DNA of 62,540 bases from Mesobacillus maritimus (lineage in GTDB: Bacteria; Bacillota; Bacilli; Bacillales; Cytobacillaceae), in assembly GCF_023715205.1 (NCBI RefSeq), contig NZ_JAMBNR010000021.1:1-62540 (forward strand). Reading direction: 5' to 3'. The stretch's first letter is position 1. Each line of letters starts with the position of its first letter. Position numbers and translations under genes: made by a program. A model generated the notes under the pieces. It was not told where the DNA came from, did no database searches, and was given only the letters and a program-made list of their open reading frames with translations. This document shows, in pieces, positions 19,339 through 32,044 of this stretch.

Positions 19339-19839
19339 ATGAGCAGCGCTATCGAAACTAAAAAACAATTAGTTGACGAAATTACCGACAAATTTAAAGC
19401 TAGTCAATCAACAATCGTAGTTGATTACCGTGGTTTATCTGTTGGTGAGGTTACTGAACTTCGTAAACAGCTTCGTGAAGCAGGTGTTGAATTCAAAGTA
19501 TACAAAAATACAATGACTCGCCGTGCCGCTGAAGCAGCTGGTCTTGAAGGACTTAACGAAGTATTAACAGGACCAAATGCGATCGCATTCAGTACTGAAG
19601 ATGTTGTCGCTCCAGCGAAGATTCTTAACGAATTCGCGAAAAAGAACGAAGCACTTGAAATCAAAGCAGGTATCATTGAAGGAAACGTTGCAACAGTAGA
19701 AGAAGTTAAGGCTCTTGCAGATCTACCATCTCGCGAAGGTTTACTTTCTATGCTACTCAGCGTGCTTCAAGCACCTATCCGCAATCTTGCTCTTGCTGCA
19801 AAAGCTGTTGCAGACCAAAAAGAAGAACAAGGCGCGTAA
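19339..19839 (+). CDS. rplJ: 50S ribosomal protein L10
   Basis: 166-aa base of the ribosomal stalk, anchoring L7/L12 dimers through its C-terminal helix. It starts [15 protein letters not shown] after AGGAGGTG. The RNA-binding N-terminal domain has [20 protein letters not shown] and [10 protein letters not shown]. Regulated by the leader just upstream; rplL follows after 53 bases. Confidence 0.96.
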   Translation: MSSAIETKKQLVDEITDKFKASQSTIVVDYRGLSVGEVTELRKQLREAGVEFKVYKNTMTRRAAEAAGLEGLNEVLTGPNAIAFSTEDVVAPAKILNEFAKKNEALEIKAGIIEGNVATVEEVKALADLPSREGLLSMLLSVLQAPIRNLALAAKAVADQKEEQGA

Positions 19840-19892
19840 GTTAATCTACGTTTATTAAATAAAATCAACCAACCAATAGGAGGAAATGAACA

Positions 19893-20258
19893 ATGACTAA
19901 AGAACAAATCATTGAAGCAGTTAAAAATATGACTGTTTTAGAACTAAACGATTTAGTAAAAGCAATCGAAGAAGAATTCGGCGTAACTGCTGCAGCTCCT
20001 GTAGCTGTTATGGGTGGCGCTGCTGCTGGAGATGCTGCTGCAGAACAAACTGAGTTTGATGTAGTTCTAGCATCTGCTGGAGATCAAAAAATCAAAGTTA
20101 TCAAGGTTGTTCGTGAAATCACTGGCCTTGGACTTAAAGAAGCTAAAGAAGTTGTTGACAACGCTCCGAAGGCTCTTAAAGAAGGCGTATCTAAAGAAGA
20201 AGCTGAAGAACTTAAAGCTAAGCTTGAAGAAGTTGGAGCTAGCGTCGAAGTTAAGTAA
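19893..20258 (+). CDS. rplL: 50S ribosomal protein L7/L12
   Basis: 121-aa stalk protein, present in several copies per ribosome and recruiting translational GTPases. N-terminal dimerisation domain (about 1-30), a hinge rich in Ala and Gly (about 36-50), and the C-terminal factor-binding domain with [21 protein letters not shown] in pieces. AGGAGGAAATG precedes it. A terminator follows its stop. Confidence 0.97.
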   Translation: MTKEQIIEAVKNMTVLELNDLVKAIEEEFGVTAAAPVAVMGGAAAGDAAAEQTEFDVVLASAGDQKIKVIKVVREITGLGLKEAKEVVDNAPKALKEGVSKEEAEELKAKLEEVGASVEVK

Positions 20259-20271
20259 TTTGATTGTAGAA

Positions 20272-20298
20272 AAAGCTCGCTGTCAAGCGGGCTTTTTT
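20272..20298 (+). terminator. Intrinsic terminator after rplL
   Basis: AAAGCTCGC (20272-20280) pairs with GCGGGCTTT (20287-20295) with one G-T pair; loop TGTCAA; T tract to 20298. Confidence 0.85.
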
Positions 20299-20361
20299 AG
20301 CTATGTCTAAGTATGAATGATTTATGAAAAGGGCAAGATGCTTTCGTAGGTGGTGGAGTCA

Positions 20362-20970
20362 ATGTCAAATCATTACTATTCAAAGAATCCCGAAGTGGAG
20401 AGCAAACCTGTTTATTGGGACTTTGTATTAAAGGGGCATTCCTTGCGCTTCAAGACAGACCGCGGAGTTTTCTCAAAAAAGGAAGTTGACTTTGGTTCGC
20501 GGTTGTTAATTGAGGCATTTCAATTTGAAAAAGAGGAAGGGAACCTATTGGATGTAGGGTGTGGCTATGGACCGATTGGTTTGTCGTTGGCAAAGTCTTA
20601 TCCAGAGGCCTTTGTCCATATGGTAGATGTGAACCAGAGGGCCCTTGACCTTGCTAAGGAAAATGCAGAGTTGAATCAAGTGAAGAACGTTAAAATATAT
20701 GAAAGTGATCGGCTTTTGCAAGTTGAAGGGAATCAGTTCCAAGCAATTTTAACCAATCCCCCGATCCGAGCGGGAAAAAGTGTCGTTCATGATATTTTCG
20801 AACAGAGCTTCGACCGGTTAGTGGAATCAGGAGAGTTATGGGTTGTGATTCAAAAAAAGCAAGGGGCTCCCTCTGCGATTGAAAAACTAGAAAGTATGTT
20901 TGCTCAAGTAGAAGTGGTGTTGAAAAAGAAAGGGTATTTTATCATCAAAGCAAAAAAGGTTGACAGATAA
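20362..20970 (+). CDS. RsmC-like class I methyltransferase (YbxB)
   Basis: SAM-dependent methyltransferase of 202 aa, ortholog of B. subtilis YbxB and similar to the catalytic half of RsmC, which methylates 16S rRNA guanosines; the target here is not proven. Motif I is LLDVGCGYGPIG (about 60-72), and the catalytic TNPPIRAG resembles the NPP(F/Y) motif of N-methyltransferases. ATG 20362 matches ortholog starts (MSxHYYS); GTG codons at 20350 and 20353 are alternatives because GGAG lies only 3 bases from the ATG. The rpoB promoter -35 overlaps its last codons. Confidence 0.88.
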   Translation: MSNHYYSKNPEVESKPVYWDFVLKGHSLRFKTDRGVFSKKEVDFGSRLLIEAFQFEKEEGNLLDVGCGYGPIGLSLAKSYPEAFVHMVDVNQRALDLAKENAELNQVKNVKIYESDRLLQVEGNQFQAILTNPPIRAGKSVVHDIFEQSFDRLVESGELWVVIQKKQGAPSAIEKLESMFAQVEVVLKKKGYFIIKAKKVDR

Positions 20971-20987
20971 AAATTAGCTATGATAGT
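20960..20987 (+). promoter_or_regulatory. Candidate sigma-A promoter of rpoB-rpoC
   Basis: Perfect TTGACA (20960-20965) sits inside the 3' end of the methyltransferase gene. A -10-like GATAGT (20982-20987) follows at 16 bases. About 200 bases of AT-rich leader precede rpoB. The -10 is imperfect, so the exact start is open. Confidence 0.6.
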
Positions 20988-21197
20988 ATTATAAAATGCC
21001 ATAGATTAGTTTCCTTTAAAATGCTAAAAATGTCTTTTATAAGTATATTTTTGCTTTTTTGGGGAAAACTAACAAAATAATGTACGTCTAGAAAATGTGG
21101 TTTTTAACGTGAAAACCCTTTTTCTTTTTGTCTATTGAAAGTGAGCAAGAAGAACACATTAGTGGAATAATTACGCTTGATTTGAGGGGTGAATCAG

Positions 21198-24100
21198 TTG
21201 ACAGGTCAACTAGTTCAGTATGGACGACACCGCCAACGTAGGAGTTATGCACGCATCAGTGAAGTATTGGAACTGCCGAATTTAATAGAAATTCAAACAG
21301 CTTCTTACCAATGGTTTCTTGATGAAGGTTTAAGAGAAATGTTTCAAGATATTTCTCCAATTGAAGACTTTACTGGTAATTTGTCGCTAGAGTTTATTGA
21401 TTATAGTCTTGCGGAACCAAAGTATCCAGTAGATGAGTCAAAAGAGAGAGATGTTACATACTCTGCTCCATTAAGGGTGAAAGTTCGTCTTGTAAATAAG
21501 GAAACAGGTGAAGTAAAGGACCAAGATGTCTTTATGGGTGATTTCCCACTTATGACTGAAACGGGTACCTTTGTAATCAATGGTGCTGAAAGGGTTATTG
21601 TTTCCCAATTAGTACGATCTCCTAGCGTATATTACAGCGCAAAGATGGATAAAAACGGGAAAAAGGGTTTTACTGCAACCGTTATTCCAAATCGCGGAGC
21701 TTGGCTTGAATATGAAACCGATGCGAAAGATGTTGTATATGTCAGGATAGATCGTACGAGGAAACTCCCTGTTACGGTTCTTTTGCGTGCTCTAGGGTTT
21801 GGCTCTGACCAAGAGATCATTGATTTAATTGGTGACAACGAGTACATCCGAAATACGCTAGAGAAGGATAACACAGAGAGTTCTGAAAAAGCGCTTCTTG
21901 AAATCTATGAGCGTTTACGCCCTGGTGAGCCGCCAACCGTTGAGAATGCTAAAAGCCTTCTTGTTTCAAGATTCTTTGATCCAAAGCGCTATGACTTAGC
22001 GAATGTGGGCCGTTATAAGATTAACAAGAAGCTTCATATAAAAAATCGCCTGTTTGGGCAAAAATTAGCTGAAACATTAGTTGATCCAGAGACAGGAGAG
22101 ATTATTGCGGAGCAAGGCGTAACACTAGACCGTCGTACGCTTGATAAAATCCTTGATAGTCTTGAAAAGAATGTTGGCTTCGAAACGCATAAACCATATG
22201 GCGGCGTAGTAGAAGATGATATCTTACTTCAGTCAATTAAAATTTACGCTCCAAATGATGAAGGCGAAAAAGTGATTAATATAATCGGGAATGCCTATGT
22301 TCCTGAACCAATTAAAAATATTACACCAGCTGATATCATTGCATCTATTAGTTATTTCTTTAACTTATTGCATGGTGTTGGTGATACGGATGACATCGAC
22401 CATCTTGGAAACAGACGACTTCGCTCTGTTGGTGAACTTTTACAAAACCAGTTCCGTATCGGTTTATCCCGTATGGAAAGAGTTGTTCGTGAAAGAATGT
22501 CGATTCAAGACACAAACACAATTACACCACAGCAACTCATTAATATCCGACCGGTTATTGCTTCAATTAAAGAGTTCTTTGGTAGTTCTCAGTTATCACA
22601 GTTCATGGACCAAACGAATCCATTGGCAGAATTGACGCATAAGCGTCGTCTATCTGCACTTGGACCAGGTGGTTTGACTCGTGAACGTGCAGGCTTCGAA
22701 GTACGTGACGTTCACTATTCACACTATGGTCGTATGTGTCCGATTGAAACTCCTGAGGGTCCAAACATCGGGCTGATTAACTCACTTTCTTCTTTTGCGA
22801 AAGTGAATAAGTTCGGATTTATTGAAACTCCATATCGTCGTGTCGACCCAGAAACAGGTAGAGTTACTGATCATTTTGATTATCTAACTGCTGATGAAGA
22901 GGATAACTATGTTGTCGCTCAGGCAAATGCGGTTCTATCTGATGAAGGGGAATTCCTTGATGACATGGTAGTTGCTCGTTTCCGTGGTGAAAACACCGTT
23001 GTTCGTCGTGAGCGCATTGATTATATGGATGTATCACCGAAACAGGTTGTTTCTGCCGCGACAGCATGTATCCCATTCCTTGAGAATGATGACTCGAACC
23101 GTGCCCTAATGGGAGCGAACATGCAGCGCCAAGCTGTGCCGTTGTTGCAACCAGAAGCACCGAGAGTCGGAACAGGTATGGAGCATGTATCAGCAAAAGA
23201 CTCTGGTGCAGCTGTTATCTGTAAACATGAGGGAATTGTTGAGCACGTTGAAGCTCGCCAAGTTTGGGTTCGTCGGATTACTGAAGTAGATGGTCAACAA
23301 ACAAAAGGTGACCTTGATAAATATAAAATGCAAAAGTTCATCCGTTCAAACCAAGGGACTTGTTATAACCAGCGCCCAATCGTAAGTGTGGGTGACCATG
23401 TGACAAAAGGTGAGATTCTTGCCGATGGTCCTTCAATGGAAAAAGGAGAACTAGCATTAGGAAGAAACGTTCTTGTAGGATTTATTAACTGGGATGGTTA
23501 TAACTACGAGGATGCGATTATCATGAGTGAACGTCTTGTTAAAGACGATGTTTACACTTCTATCCATATTGAAGAATATGAATCAGAGTCTCGTGATACA
23601 AAGCTTGGGCCTGAAGAAATTACACGTGATATTCCAAACGTCGGGGAAGATGCATTGCGTAACCTCGATGAGCGTGGAATCATTCGTGTAGGTGCTGAGG
23701 TGAAAGATGGAGACTTGCTTGTTGGAAAGGTTACACCTAAGGGAGTTACAGAACTAACAGCAGAAGAACGTCTTTTACATGCAATCTTTGGTGAAAAAGC
23801 TCGTGAAGTTCGCGACACCTCTCTTCGTGTACCACATGGTGGTGGAGGAATTGTTCTTGATGTGAAAGTCTTTAACCGTGAAGACGGTGACGAACTGCCT
23901 CCAGGTGTAAATCAACTTGTTCGCGTTTATATTGTTCAAAAACGTAAGATTCACGAAGGCGATAAGATGGCTGGACGACATGGTAATAAAGGGGTTATTT
24001 CCCGCATTTTACCTGAAGAGGATATGCCATTCTTACCAGATGGTACGCCGATTGATATCATGTTGAACCCATTAGGGGTTCCATCACGTATGAACATCGG

Positions 24101-24758
24101 TCAGGTATTGGAACTTCACTTAGGTATGGCTGCTCGTAGCCTTGGAATTCATGTGGCGTCTCCTGTATTTGATGGTGCAACAGAAGAAGATGTGTGGTCT
24201 ACGATTGAAGAAGCTGGTATGGCACGTGATGCGAAAACCGTTCTTTATGATGGCCGTACAGGCGAACCGTTTGACAACCGCGTATCTGTTGGGGTCATGT
24301 ACATGATTAAACTTGCGCACATGGTTGACGATAAGCTTCATGCTCGTTCTACAGGACCTTACTCTCTTGTTACGCAACAACCACTGGGTGGTAAAGCTCA
24401 GTTCGGTGGTCAGCGCTTCGGGGAAATGGAAGTATGGGCACTTGAAGCATATGGTGCAGCTTACACACTTCAGGAAATCTTAACAGTTAAATCGGACGAT
24501 GTTGTCGGACGTGTTAAGACTTATGAAGCGATTGTAAAAGGTGAAAACGTTCCTGAGCCTGGTGTTCCTGAATCGTTCAAGGTCTTAATGAAAGAGCTTC
24601 AGAGTCTTGGAATGGATGTTAAGATTCTTTCAGGTGATGAACAAGAAATCGAAATGCGCGATTTTGATGAAGATGATGAAATACAACAACCGGAAACATT
24701 GAACATCGCATCTGGATCAGGTGATGTTGATTCTGAAAAGGTTGGTTCCAAAGAATAA
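21198..24758 (+). CDS. rpoB: RNA polymerase beta subunit
   Basis: 1186-aa catalytic subunit. The TTG at 21198 is chosen: GAGGGGTGA (21184-21192) lies 5 bases before it, and the product starts [17 protein letters not shown] as in B. subtilis, which also uses TTG. The rifampicin cluster ([20 protein letters not shown] and [11 protein letters not shown]) keeps the usual sensitive-type residues. Near the C terminus are [11 protein letters not shown] and [14 protein letters not shown]. The final 40 residues are acidic and variable. A long intercistronic hairpin separates it from rpoC. Confidence 0.98.
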   Translation: MTGQLVQYGRHRQRRSYARISEVLELPNLIEIQTASYQWFLDEGLREMFQDISPIEDFTGNLSLEFIDYSLAEPKYPVDESKERDVTYSAPLRVKVRLVNKETGEVKDQDVFMGDFPLMTETGTFVINGAERVIVSQLVRSPSVYYSAKMDKNGKKGFTATVIPNRGAWLEYETDAKDVVYVRIDRTRKLPVTVLLRALGFGSDQEIIDLIGDNEYIRNTLEKDNTESSEKALLEIYERLRPGEPPTVENAKSLLVSRFFDPKRYDLANVGRYKINKKLHIKNRLFGQKLAETLVDPETGEIIAEQGVTLDRRTLDKILDSLEKNVGFETHKPYGGVVEDDILLQSIKIYAPNDEGEKVINIIGNAYVPEPIKNITPADIIASISYFFNLLHGVGDTDDIDHLGNRRLRSVGELLQNQFRIGLSRMERVVRERMSIQDTNTITPQQLINIRPVIASIKEFFGSSQLSQFMDQTNPLAELTHKRRLSALGPGGLTRERAGFEVRDVHYSHYGRMCPIETPEGPNIGLINSLSSFAKVNKFGFIETPYRRVDPETGRVTDHFDYLTADEEDNYVVAQANAVLSDEGEFLDDMVVARFRGENTVVRRERIDYMDVSPKQVVSAATACIPFLENDDSNRALMGANMQRQAVPLLQPEAPRVGTGMEHVSAKDSGAAVICKHEGIVEHVEARQVWVRRITEVDGQQTKGDLDKYKMQKFIRSNQGTCYNQRPIVSVGDHVTKGEILADGPSMEKGELALGRNVLVGFINWDGYNYEDAIIMSERLVKDDVYTSIHIEEYESESRDTKLGPEEITRDIPNVGEDALRNLDERGIIRVGAEVKDGDLLVGKVTPKGVTELTAEERLLHAIFGEKAREVRDTSLRVPHGGGGIVLDVKVFNREDGDELPPGVNQLVRVYIVQKRKIHEGDKMAGRHGNKGVISRILPEEDMPFLPDGTPIDIMLNPLGVPSRMNIGQVLELHLGMAARSLGIHVASPVFDGATEEDVWSTIEEAGMARDAKTVLYDGRTGEPFDNRVSVGVMYMIKLAHMVDDKLHARSTGPYSLVTQQPLGGKAQFGGQRFGEMEVWALEAYGAAYTLQEILTVKSDDVVGRVKTYEAIVKGENVPEPGVPESFKVLMKELQSLGMDVKILSGDEQEIEMRDFDEDDEIQQPETLNIASGSGDVDSEKVGSKE

Positions 24759-24771
24759 ATAGGTTGAAGAA

Positions 24772-24814
24772 GTGCGATAGCCATCCTCTTTTATAGTAGG
24801 CATGGCTATTGCAC
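24772..24814 (+). other. Large intercistronic hairpin between rpoB and rpoC
   Basis: GTGCGATAGCCAT (24772-24784) pairs over 13 bp (one G-T) with ATGGCTATTGCAC (24802-24814), 17-base loop, no T tract. Not a terminator; candidate RNase III or other processing site within the rpoBC mRNA. Confidence 0.6.
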
Positions 24815-24953
24815 AATCAATATAGCTTATGCTTATGGACAAAACTCGAAGATTGGTTTCCCTGCAAAGAGGGTTAGGTCTGTTTTTTGAGTGAATGATA
24901 ACGTTATTGTTTTAAATTGGGTAAAACCCTAGATTAAAAGGGAGGTAGGCCCC

Positions 24954-27900
24954 TTGCTGGATGTTAATAATTTTGAATACATGAAGATTGGGCTTGCTTC
25001 ACCAGACAAGATTCGTTCATGGTCATATGGTGAAGTAAAAAAGCCAGAAACAATTAACTACCGAACATTAAAGCCAGAAAAAGACGGGTTATTCTGTGAG
25101 CGGATTTTCGGTCCTACAAAAGACTGGGAATGTCATTGTGGAAAATACAAACGTGTACGTTATAAAGGAGTCGTTTGTGACCGTTGTGGAGTCGAAGTAA
25201 CACGTTCAAAAGTACGCCGTGAACGTATGGGCCATATTGAGCTTGCTGCTCCTGTATCCCACATTTGGTATTTCAAAGGTATCCCAAGCCGTATGGGTCT
25301 TGTTTTAGATATGTCTCCTCGTGCGCTTGAGGAAATCATTTACTTTGCGTCATATGTTGTTACAGAAACAGGCGACACAGCCTTGGAGAAGAAACAACTG
25401 TTATCAGAAAAAGAATACCGTGCATACCGCGATAAATATGGAAGCAAGTTCCATGCGGGAATGGGTGCTGAAGCGATTAAAAAGCTTCTTTCTGATATTG
25501 ATTTAGATAAAGAAGTAGACGCCTTGAAAGAAGAGTTAAAAACAGCTCAAGGTCAGCGTCGTACTCGTGCGATCAAGCGTCTAGAAGTTCTTGAGGCTTT
25601 CCGTAATTCTGGAAATGAACCTTCTTGGATGATTTTAGATGTTCTTCCGGTTATTCCACCAGAACTTCGCCCGATGGTACAGCTTGATGGTGGTCGTTTT
25701 GCGACATCCGACCTAAACGATTTATACCGTCGTGTCATTAACCGTAACAATCGTTTAAAGCGTTTATTAGATCTTGGTGCACCTAGCATCATTGTTCAAA
25801 ACGAAAAACGGATGCTTCAAGAAGCTGTAGATGCGTTAATCGATAATGGACGTCGTGGTCGTCCTGTTACAGGACCGGGGAATCGCCCGTTAAAGTCACT
25901 TTCCCATATGCTAAAAGGGAAGCAAGGACGTTTCCGTCAGAACCTATTAGGGAAGCGTGTTGACTATTCTGGCCGTTCTGTTATTGTCGTAGGTCCAAAC
26001 CTTAAAATGTATCAATGTGGTCTTCCAAAAGAAATGGCTCTTGAACTATTCAAACCATTTGTTATGAAAGAACTTGTCCAAAAGGGACTTGCACACAATA
26101 TTAAGTCTGCAAAACGGAAGATTGAAAGAGTTCAGCCGGAAGTATGGGATGTTTTAGAGGATGTTATTAAAGAACACCCAGTATTACTTAACCGCGCCCC
26201 TACGCTTCATAGATTGGGAATTCAGGCGTTCGAACCTACATTAGTAGAGGGTCGTGCGATTCGTCTACATCCACTTGTATGTACAGCATACAATGCGGAC
26301 TTTGACGGTGACCAGATGGCTGTTCACGTCCCATTATCTGCTGAAGCACAAGCAGAGGCTCGCTTGCTTATGCTTGCTGCGCAAAACATCCTAAATCCTA
26401 AGGATGGAAAGCCAGTTGTTACACCATCCCAGGATATGGTTCTTGGAAATTACTACTTAACATTAGAGCGTGAAGATGCTGTTGGTGAAGGAATGATTTT
26501 TAAAGACCGCAATGAAGCTTTGATTGCTTACCAAAACGGTTATGTACACCTTCACACACGTGTAGCTGTTGATGCGGGTACATTAGGGAATGAAACATTT
26601 ACTGAGGAACAGAACAACCAACTTCTTGTTACTACAGTAGGTAAGTTGATTTTCAATGAAATTCTTCCTGCATCGTTCCCATATATCAATGAACCAACGA
26701 AAACAAACTTGGAAGAAAAGACTCCAGAGAAATACTTCTTAGCCAAAGGGACTGACGTTAGAGCTGCGATTAAAGAAATGCCTCTAATCGATCCTTTCAA
26801 GAAGAAAATTCTTGGAAATATCATTGCTGAAGTCTTTAAGAAGTTCCAAATTACAGAAACATCTAAAATGCTGGATCGTATGAAGGATCTAGGTTTCCGT
26901 TATTCTTCGAAGGCTGGTATTACTGTCGGTGTAGCTGACATCGTTGTCCTAGGAGAAAAAGAAGAAATTATCAATGATGCTCAAGCAAAAGTTGATAATG
27001 TAATGAAGCAGTTTAGACGTGGTTTAATCACAGAAGATGAGCGTTATGATCGGGTTATCTCAATCTGGAGTGCGGCGAAAGATATAATTCAATCTAAGCT
27101 TATGAGTTCCTTAAGTCGAACAAACCCAATCTTTATGATGAGTGACTCAGGGGCCCGTGGTAATGCATCAAACTTCACGCAGTTAGCAGGTATGCGTGGA
27201 TTGATGGCCAACCCGGCTGGTCGTATTATTGAGTTACCGATTAAATCCAGTTTCCGTGAAGGTCTAACTGTATTGGAATACTTTATCTCCACACACGGTG
27301 CGCGTAAGGGACTTGCCGATACAGCTCTTAAGACAGCGGACTCAGGTTATTTAACGCGTCGTCTCGTCGATGTTGCACAAGATGTTATTGTTCGTGAGGA
27401 TGATTGTGGAACAGACAGAGGACTAAACGTTTCTGCATTAAAAGATGGAACGGAAATCATTGAAGCTCTTGACGAACGTTTAATTGGCCGTTATTCAAGA
27501 AAAACGATCAAACATCCTGAAACGAATGAAATCATTGTTCGTGAAAATGAATTGATCACCGAAGATCTTGCATTAGAAATTGTGAATGCTGGACATGAAG
27601 AAGTATGGATCCGTTCGGCATTTACTTGTAACACACGCCACGGAGTATGTAAGAAGTGTTACGGTCGTAACTTGGCAACTGGCCAAGAAGTTGAAGTTGG
27701 CGAGGCAGTTGGAATTATTGCCGCTCAATCTATTGGTGAGCCAGGTACACAGTTAACGATGCGTACTTTCCATACTGGTGGGGTTGCTGGAGATGATATT
27801 ACCCAAGGTCTTCCACGTATTCAGGAAATCTTTGAAGCACGTAATCCTAAAGGGGTTGCGGTGATTTCGGAAATCAGTGGAGTAGTTGTCGGTATAAATG

Positions 27901-28556
27901 AAGGTCGTGACAGACAACATGAAATCATCGTTCAAGGTGATGTTGAGTCTCGTACTTACACAGCTCCATATACCGCAAGACTTAAGGTAGCTGTTAACAG
28001 TCATGTAGAACGTGGTCAGGAACTAACAGAAGGATCGATTGACCCGAAAGAACTATTGCGCGTAAAAGACGTGAAGTCTGTCCAAGAATACCTCTTAAAA
28101 GAAGTGCAGAAAGTATATCGCATGCAAGGGGTAGAAATTGGCGATAAACACGTTGAAGTTATGGTTCGCCAAATGATGAGAAAAATCAGAGTCATTGATG
28201 CAGGGGAAACAGATGTTCTTCCGGGCACATTGCTTGAAATCCATCAGTTCACCGATGCGAACCGTAAAGCAATTCTTAATGGAAGATTACCAGCGACTGG
28301 ACGCCCAGTTATTCTCGGAATTACAAAAGCGTCTCTTGAAACAGATTCATTCTTGTCTGCTGCATCGTTCCAAGAAACAACAAGAGTTCTTACAGATGCG
28401 GCAATTAAAGGAAAACGGGATGAACTTCTCGGCTTGAAAGAGAATGTAATCATCGGTAAACTTGTTCCTGCTGGAACAGGTATGCAGCGTTACCGTAAAG
28501 CAGAGCCAGTTTTACTGGAAGAAGAAAATACGGAAGATGCCGTTCCGGTAGAATAA
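24954..28556 (+). CDS. rpoC: RNA polymerase beta' subunit
   Basis: 1200-aa catalytic subunit. It starts at TTG ([10 protein letters not shown]) after GGGAGGTAGG. The zinc-binding N terminus has CHCGKYKR and CDRCGVEV; the active-site metal loop [10 protein letters not shown] is near residue 447. The second zinc site (CGTDRG through [14 protein letters not shown]) is near 810-900. The rpoC C-terminal tail ends in VPVE as in relatives. It is followed by a strong terminator instead of ybxF. Confidence 0.98.
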   Translation: MLDVNNFEYMKIGLASPDKIRSWSYGEVKKPETINYRTLKPEKDGLFCERIFGPTKDWECHCGKYKRVRYKGVVCDRCGVEVTRSKVRRERMGHIELAAPVSHIWYFKGIPSRMGLVLDMSPRALEEIIYFASYVVTETGDTALEKKQLLSEKEYRAYRDKYGSKFHAGMGAEAIKKLLSDIDLDKEVDALKEELKTAQGQRRTRAIKRLEVLEAFRNSGNEPSWMILDVLPVIPPELRPMVQLDGGRFATSDLNDLYRRVINRNNRLKRLLDLGAPSIIVQNEKRMLQEAVDALIDNGRRGRPVTGPGNRPLKSLSHMLKGKQGRFRQNLLGKRVDYSGRSVIVVGPNLKMYQCGLPKEMALELFKPFVMKELVQKGLAHNIKSAKRKIERVQPEVWDVLEDVIKEHPVLLNRAPTLHRLGIQAFEPTLVEGRAIRLHPLVCTAYNADFDGDQMAVHVPLSAEAQAEARLLMLAAQNILNPKDGKPVVTPSQDMVLGNYYLTLEREDAVGEGMIFKDRNEALIAYQNGYVHLHTRVAVDAGTLGNETFTEEQNNQLLVTTVGKLIFNEILPASFPYINEPTKTNLEEKTPEKYFLAKGTDVRAAIKEMPLIDPFKKKILGNIIAEVFKKFQITETSKMLDRMKDLGFRYSSKAGITVGVADIVVLGEKEEIINDAQAKVDNVMKQFRRGLITEDERYDRVISIWSAAKDIIQSKLMSSLSRTNPIFMMSDSGARGNASNFTQLAGMRGLMANPAGRIIELPIKSSFREGLTVLEYFISTHGARKGLADTALKTADSGYLTRRLVDVAQDVIVREDDCGTDRGLNVSALKDGTEIIEALDERLIGRYSRKTIKHPETNEIIVRENELITEDLALEIVNAGHEEVWIRSAFTCNTRHGVCKKCYGRNLATGQEVEVGEAVGIIAAQSIGEPGTQLTMRTFHTGGVAGDDITQGLPRIQEIFEARNPKGVAVISEISGVVVGINEGRDRQHEIIVQGDVESRTYTAPYTARLKVAVNSHVERGQELTEGSIDPKELLRVKDVKSVQEYLLKEVQKVYRMQGVEIGDKHVEVMVRQMMRKIRVIDAGETDVLPGTLLEIHQFTDANRKAILNGRLPATGRPVILGITKASLETDSFLSAASFQETTRVLTDAAIKGKRDELLGLKENVIIGKLVPAGTGMQRYRKAEPVLLEEENTEDAVPVE

Positions 28557-28588
28557 AAGTCGATCTATTAAAAGATTTCCTCTAATTA

Positions 28589-28624
28589 ATGCGGTACTTC
28601 TTTAATCAGAGGTACCGCATTTTT
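28589..28624 (+). terminator. Intrinsic terminator after rpoC
   Basis: ATGCGGTACTTCT (28589-28601) with AGAGGTACCGCAT (28608-28620), one T-G pair, six-base loop, then T residues. It separates the rpoBC unit from the str operon. Confidence 0.9.
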
Positions 28625-28645
28625 AAAAATAAAATGAAGATGCTG

Positions 28646-28674
28646 TTGACATCTCTTTTTTGAAATGCTATTAT
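28646..28674 (+). promoter_or_regulatory. Sigma-A promoter of the rpsL-rpsG-fusA-tuf operon
   Basis: TTGACA (28646-28651), 17 bases, TATTAT (28669-28674), with a TGC extended -10. Predicted start near 28681, giving a leader of about 185 bases. Confidence 0.88.
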
Positions 28675-28683
28675 AGCAAAGGT

Positions 28684-28738
28684 GTTCCTACTTACCTGGT
28701 ACATTCATTCAGATGGTCAGGAAGTGAATAATAGGGAA
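28684..28738 (+). promoter_or_regulatory. Structured 5' leader of the str operon
   Basis: GTTCC just after the predicted start pairs with GGGAAC near 28733. Inside it CTTACCTGG (about 28691-28699) pairs with TCAGGAAG (about 28717-28724). A nested long-range fold at the 5' end of a ribosomal-protein mRNA suggests a regulatory leader; the ligand is unknown. The 28557-28864 gap otherwise contains only the rpoC terminator and this promoter. Confidence 0.5.
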
Positions 28739-28864
28739 CAGCTGATATATCTTTTTATTGTAAAAACTGTTTTTGTGGCGTTTACCGCAAAAGCTTTGTT
28801 TTTTAGCAAAAAATGAACCACCTGGATGTGTGGGTCTACCAAAGTAGTGAAAGGAGGAAAAATA

Positions 28865-29287
28865 ATGCCTACAATTAACCAATTAGTACGCAAACCTCGT
28901 AAATCTGTCGAGGAAACTTCAAAATCACCAGCATTAAACAAAGGTTACAATAGCTTCAAAAAAGCTCAAACAAACCAAACAGCTCCACAAAAACGTGGTG
29001 TATGTACTCGTGTTGGTACTATGACACCTAAGAAGCCAAACTCAGCGCTTCGTAAATATGCTCGTGTTCGTTTAACAAACGGAATCGAGGTAACTGCATA
29101 CATTCCTGGTATCGGCCACAACTTACAAGAGCACAGTGTTGTTCTTATCCGTGGTGGACGTGTAAAAGACTTACCAGGGGTACGTTACCATATCGTTCGT
29201 GGAGCTTTAGATACAGCTGGTGTTAACAACCGTATGCAAAGTCGTTCTAAATACGGTACTAAGCGTCCGAAAGCAGCTAAGAAATAA
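28865..29287 (+). CDS. rpsL: 30S ribosomal protein S12
   Basis: 140-aa decoding-centre protein, starting [13 protein letters not shown] after [19 protein letters not shown] keeps K56 and K57, the streptomycin-sensitive form. First gene of the str operon; rpsG follows after 39 bases. Confidence 0.97.
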   Translation: MPTINQLVRKPRKSVEETSKSPALNKGYNSFKKAQTNQTAPQKRGVCTRVGTMTPKKPNSALRKYARVRLTNGIEVTAYIPGIGHNLQEHSVVLIRGGRVKDLPGVRYHIVRGALDTAGVNNRMQSRSKYGTKRPKAAKK

Positions 29288-29290
29288 TAA

Positions 29291-29797
<507 letters not shown>

Positions 29798-29845
29798 AAT
29801 CATCTTCAAAACTAAAACACTCATACAAGGAAGGAGAAAGACCCA

Positions 29846-31924
29846 ATGGCAAGAGAGTTCTCCTTAGAAAAAACTCGTAATATTGGTATCATGGCGCACA
29901 TTGATGCTGGTAAAACAACAACAACTGAGCGTATCCTATATTATACAGGCCGTATTCATAAAATCGGTGAAACTCACGAAGGTGCTTCTCAAATGGACTG
30001 GATGGAGCAAGAGCAAGAACGTGGTATTACAATCACGTCTGCTGCGACAACAGCTTCTTGGAACAACCACCGTGTAAACATCATCGACACTCCAGGACAC
30101 GTAGACTTCACTGTTGAAGTTGAACGTTCTCTACGTGTTCTTGATGGTGCGGTTACAGTATTAGATGCTCAATCTGGTGTTGAGCCACAAACAGAAACTG
30201 TTTGGCGCCAAGCAACAACATATGGCGTACCACGCATTGTGTTTGTAAATAAGATGGATAAGTTAGGTGCAGACTTCTTATATTCTGTAGGAACAATTCA
30301 TGATCGTTTACAAGCAAATGCTCATCCTGTCCAATTACCAATCGGTGCGGAAGATGAGTTCAGTGGTATTATCGATTTAATTGATATGAATGCACGATTC
30401 TACGGTAATGACTTAGGTACTGAAATCACTGAAGGAGAAATCCCTGATGAGTACAAAGAACTAGCTGAAGAATGGCGCGAAAAATTAATCGAAGCTGTTG
30501 CTGAGCTTGATGAAGAACTAATGGAAAAATACCTTGGTGGAGAAGAGCTTACAAAAGAAGAAATTAAAGCTGCGATCCGTAAAGGTACTACAAATGTTGA
30601 GTTCTACCCGGTATTGTGTGGATCAGCATTTAAAAACAAAGGTGTTCAGTTAATGCTAGATGCAGTAATCGACTACCTTCCATCTCCATTAGATGTACCA
30701 GCAATCAAAGGACATGTTCCTGACAGTGAAGAAGAAGTAGAACGTCATTCTAGCGATGAAGAGCCATTCTCTGCTCTAGCATTTAAAGTTATGACAGACC
30801 CTTATGTTGGTAAACTTACATTCTTCCGTGTATATTCTGGTACTCTAGAATCTGGTTCTTACGTAAAGAACTCAACTAAAGGTAAGCGTGAGCGTGTAGG
30901 ACGTATCCTACAAATGCACGCAAACAGCCGTCAGGAAATCTCTGTTGTTCACTCTGGAGATATTGCTGCAGCAGTAGGTTTAAAAGATACAACTACAGGC
31001 GATACTTTGTGTGATGAAAAGGCTCCAGTTATCCTTGAATCCATGCAGTTCCCTGAGCCAGTTATCCAACTTTCTGTTGAGCCAAAATCAAAAGCGGACC
31101 AAGATAAAATGTCGACTGCTCTACAAAAGCTTCAAGAAGAAGATCCAACATTCCGTGCGCATACTGACCAGGAAACTGGACAAGTTATCATCGCTGGTAT
31201 GGGTGAACTTCATCTTGACATCATCGTTGACCGTATGAAGCGTGAATTCAAGGTAGAAGCAAATGTGGGTGCACCACAAGTTGCATACCGTGAAACTTTC
31301 CGTGCTTCAGCACAGGTAGAAGGAAAATTTGCTCGCCAATCTGGTGGACGTGGACAATTCGGACACGTATGGATTGAATTCTCACCTAACGAAGAAGGAA
31401 AAGGCTTCGAATTCGAAAACGCAATTGTCGGTGGGGTTGTACCTCGTGAATACATCCCAGCTGTACAAGCAGGTCTTGAAGATGCTTTAGACCGTGGTGT
31501 TCTTGCTGGTTATCCACTAGTAGACATCAAAGCTAAGTTATATGATGGTTCTTATCATGATGTTGACTCCTCTGAAATGGCGTTTAAGATTGCCGCTTCT
31601 ATGGCACTTAAAAATGCTGCTTCAAAATGTCAACCAGTTATCTTAGAACCTGTAATGAAGGTTGAAGTTGTTATTCCTGAAGAATATCTTGGAGATATCA
31701 TGGGTATGATCACTGCTCGTCGTGGACGTGTAGAAGGTATGGATGCTCGCGGTAATGCACAAGTTGTTCGTGCGATGGTTCCTCTTTCAGAGATGTTTGG
31801 ATATGCAACTGCTCTTCGTTCTAGTACACAAGGACGTGGTGTATTCTCTATGCACTTCGACCACTACGAAGAAGTTCCAAAATCAGTTTCTGAAGAAATC
31901 ATCAAAAAAAATAAAGGTGAATAA
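29846..31924 (+). CDS. fusA: Translation elongation factor G
   Basis: 692-aa GTPase that drives translocation and, with RRF, ribosome recycling. G domain: [12 protein letters not shown] (about 17-28), RGITI in switch [13 protein letters not shown] (about 138). Domains III-V follow, with the domain IV loop region around 500 ([11 protein letters not shown]). No fusidic-acid-resistance change can be asserted from inspection. It is preceded by GGAAGGAG; a hairpin lies between it and tuf. Confidence 0.98.
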   Translation: MAREFSLEKTRNIGIMAHIDAGKTTTTERILYYTGRIHKIGETHEGASQMDWMEQEQERGITITSAATTASWNNHRVNIIDTPGHVDFTVEVERSLRVLDGAVTVLDAQSGVEPQTETVWRQATTYGVPRIVFVNKMDKLGADFLYSVGTIHDRLQANAHPVQLPIGAEDEFSGIIDLIDMNARFYGNDLGTEITEGEIPDEYKELAEEWREKLIEAVAELDEELMEKYLGGEELTKEEIKAAIRKGTTNVEFYPVLCGSAFKNKGVQLMLDAVIDYLPSPLDVPAIKGHVPDSEEEVERHSSDEEPFSALAFKVMTDPYVGKLTFFRVYSGTLESGSYVKNSTKGKRERVGRILQMHANSRQEISVVHSGDIAAAVGLKDTTTGDTLCDEKAPVILESMQFPEPVIQLSVEPKSKADQDKMSTALQKLQEEDPTFRAHTDQETGQVIIAGMGELHLDIIVDRMKREFKVEANVGAPQVAYRETFRASAQVEGKFARQSGGRGQFGHVWIEFSPNEEGKGFEFENAIVGGVVPREYIPAVQAGLEDALDRGVLAGYPLVDIKAKLYDGSYHDVDSSEMAFKIAASMALKNAASKCQPVILEPVMKVEVVIPEEYLGDIMGMITARRGRVEGMDARGNAQVVRAMVPLSEMFGYATALRSSTQGRGVFSMHFDHYEEVPKSVSEEIIKKNKGE

Positions 31925-31970
31925 TTGATTTTAAACCTTTAATCAAGTATAACTACTAATGTAAGACATA

Positions 31971-32001
31971 GCTATGAAAAGGGTTTTCCCTTTTTCATAG
32001 C
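31971..32001 (+). other. Hairpin between fusA and tuf
   Basis: GCTATGAAAAGGG (31971-31983) pairs with CCCTTTTTCATAGC (31988-32001), with one extra T. There is no T tract outside the stem, so it is more likely a processing or stability element than a terminator. It lies 43 bases before tuf. Confidence 0.6.
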
Positions 32002-32044
32002 CTAAAATATACTTATTTCTTAATTAACAAGGAGGATTCCTAAA

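Noticed and set aside
19179-19361. Open frame within the L10 leader
   Set aside because: It overlaps the structured leader, the attenuator and the rplJ start, and has no ribosome site.
31971-32001. Terminator between fusA and tuf
   Set aside because: The stem is strong, but no T tract follows it and tuf has no clear promoter downstream, so it was listed only as a hairpin.
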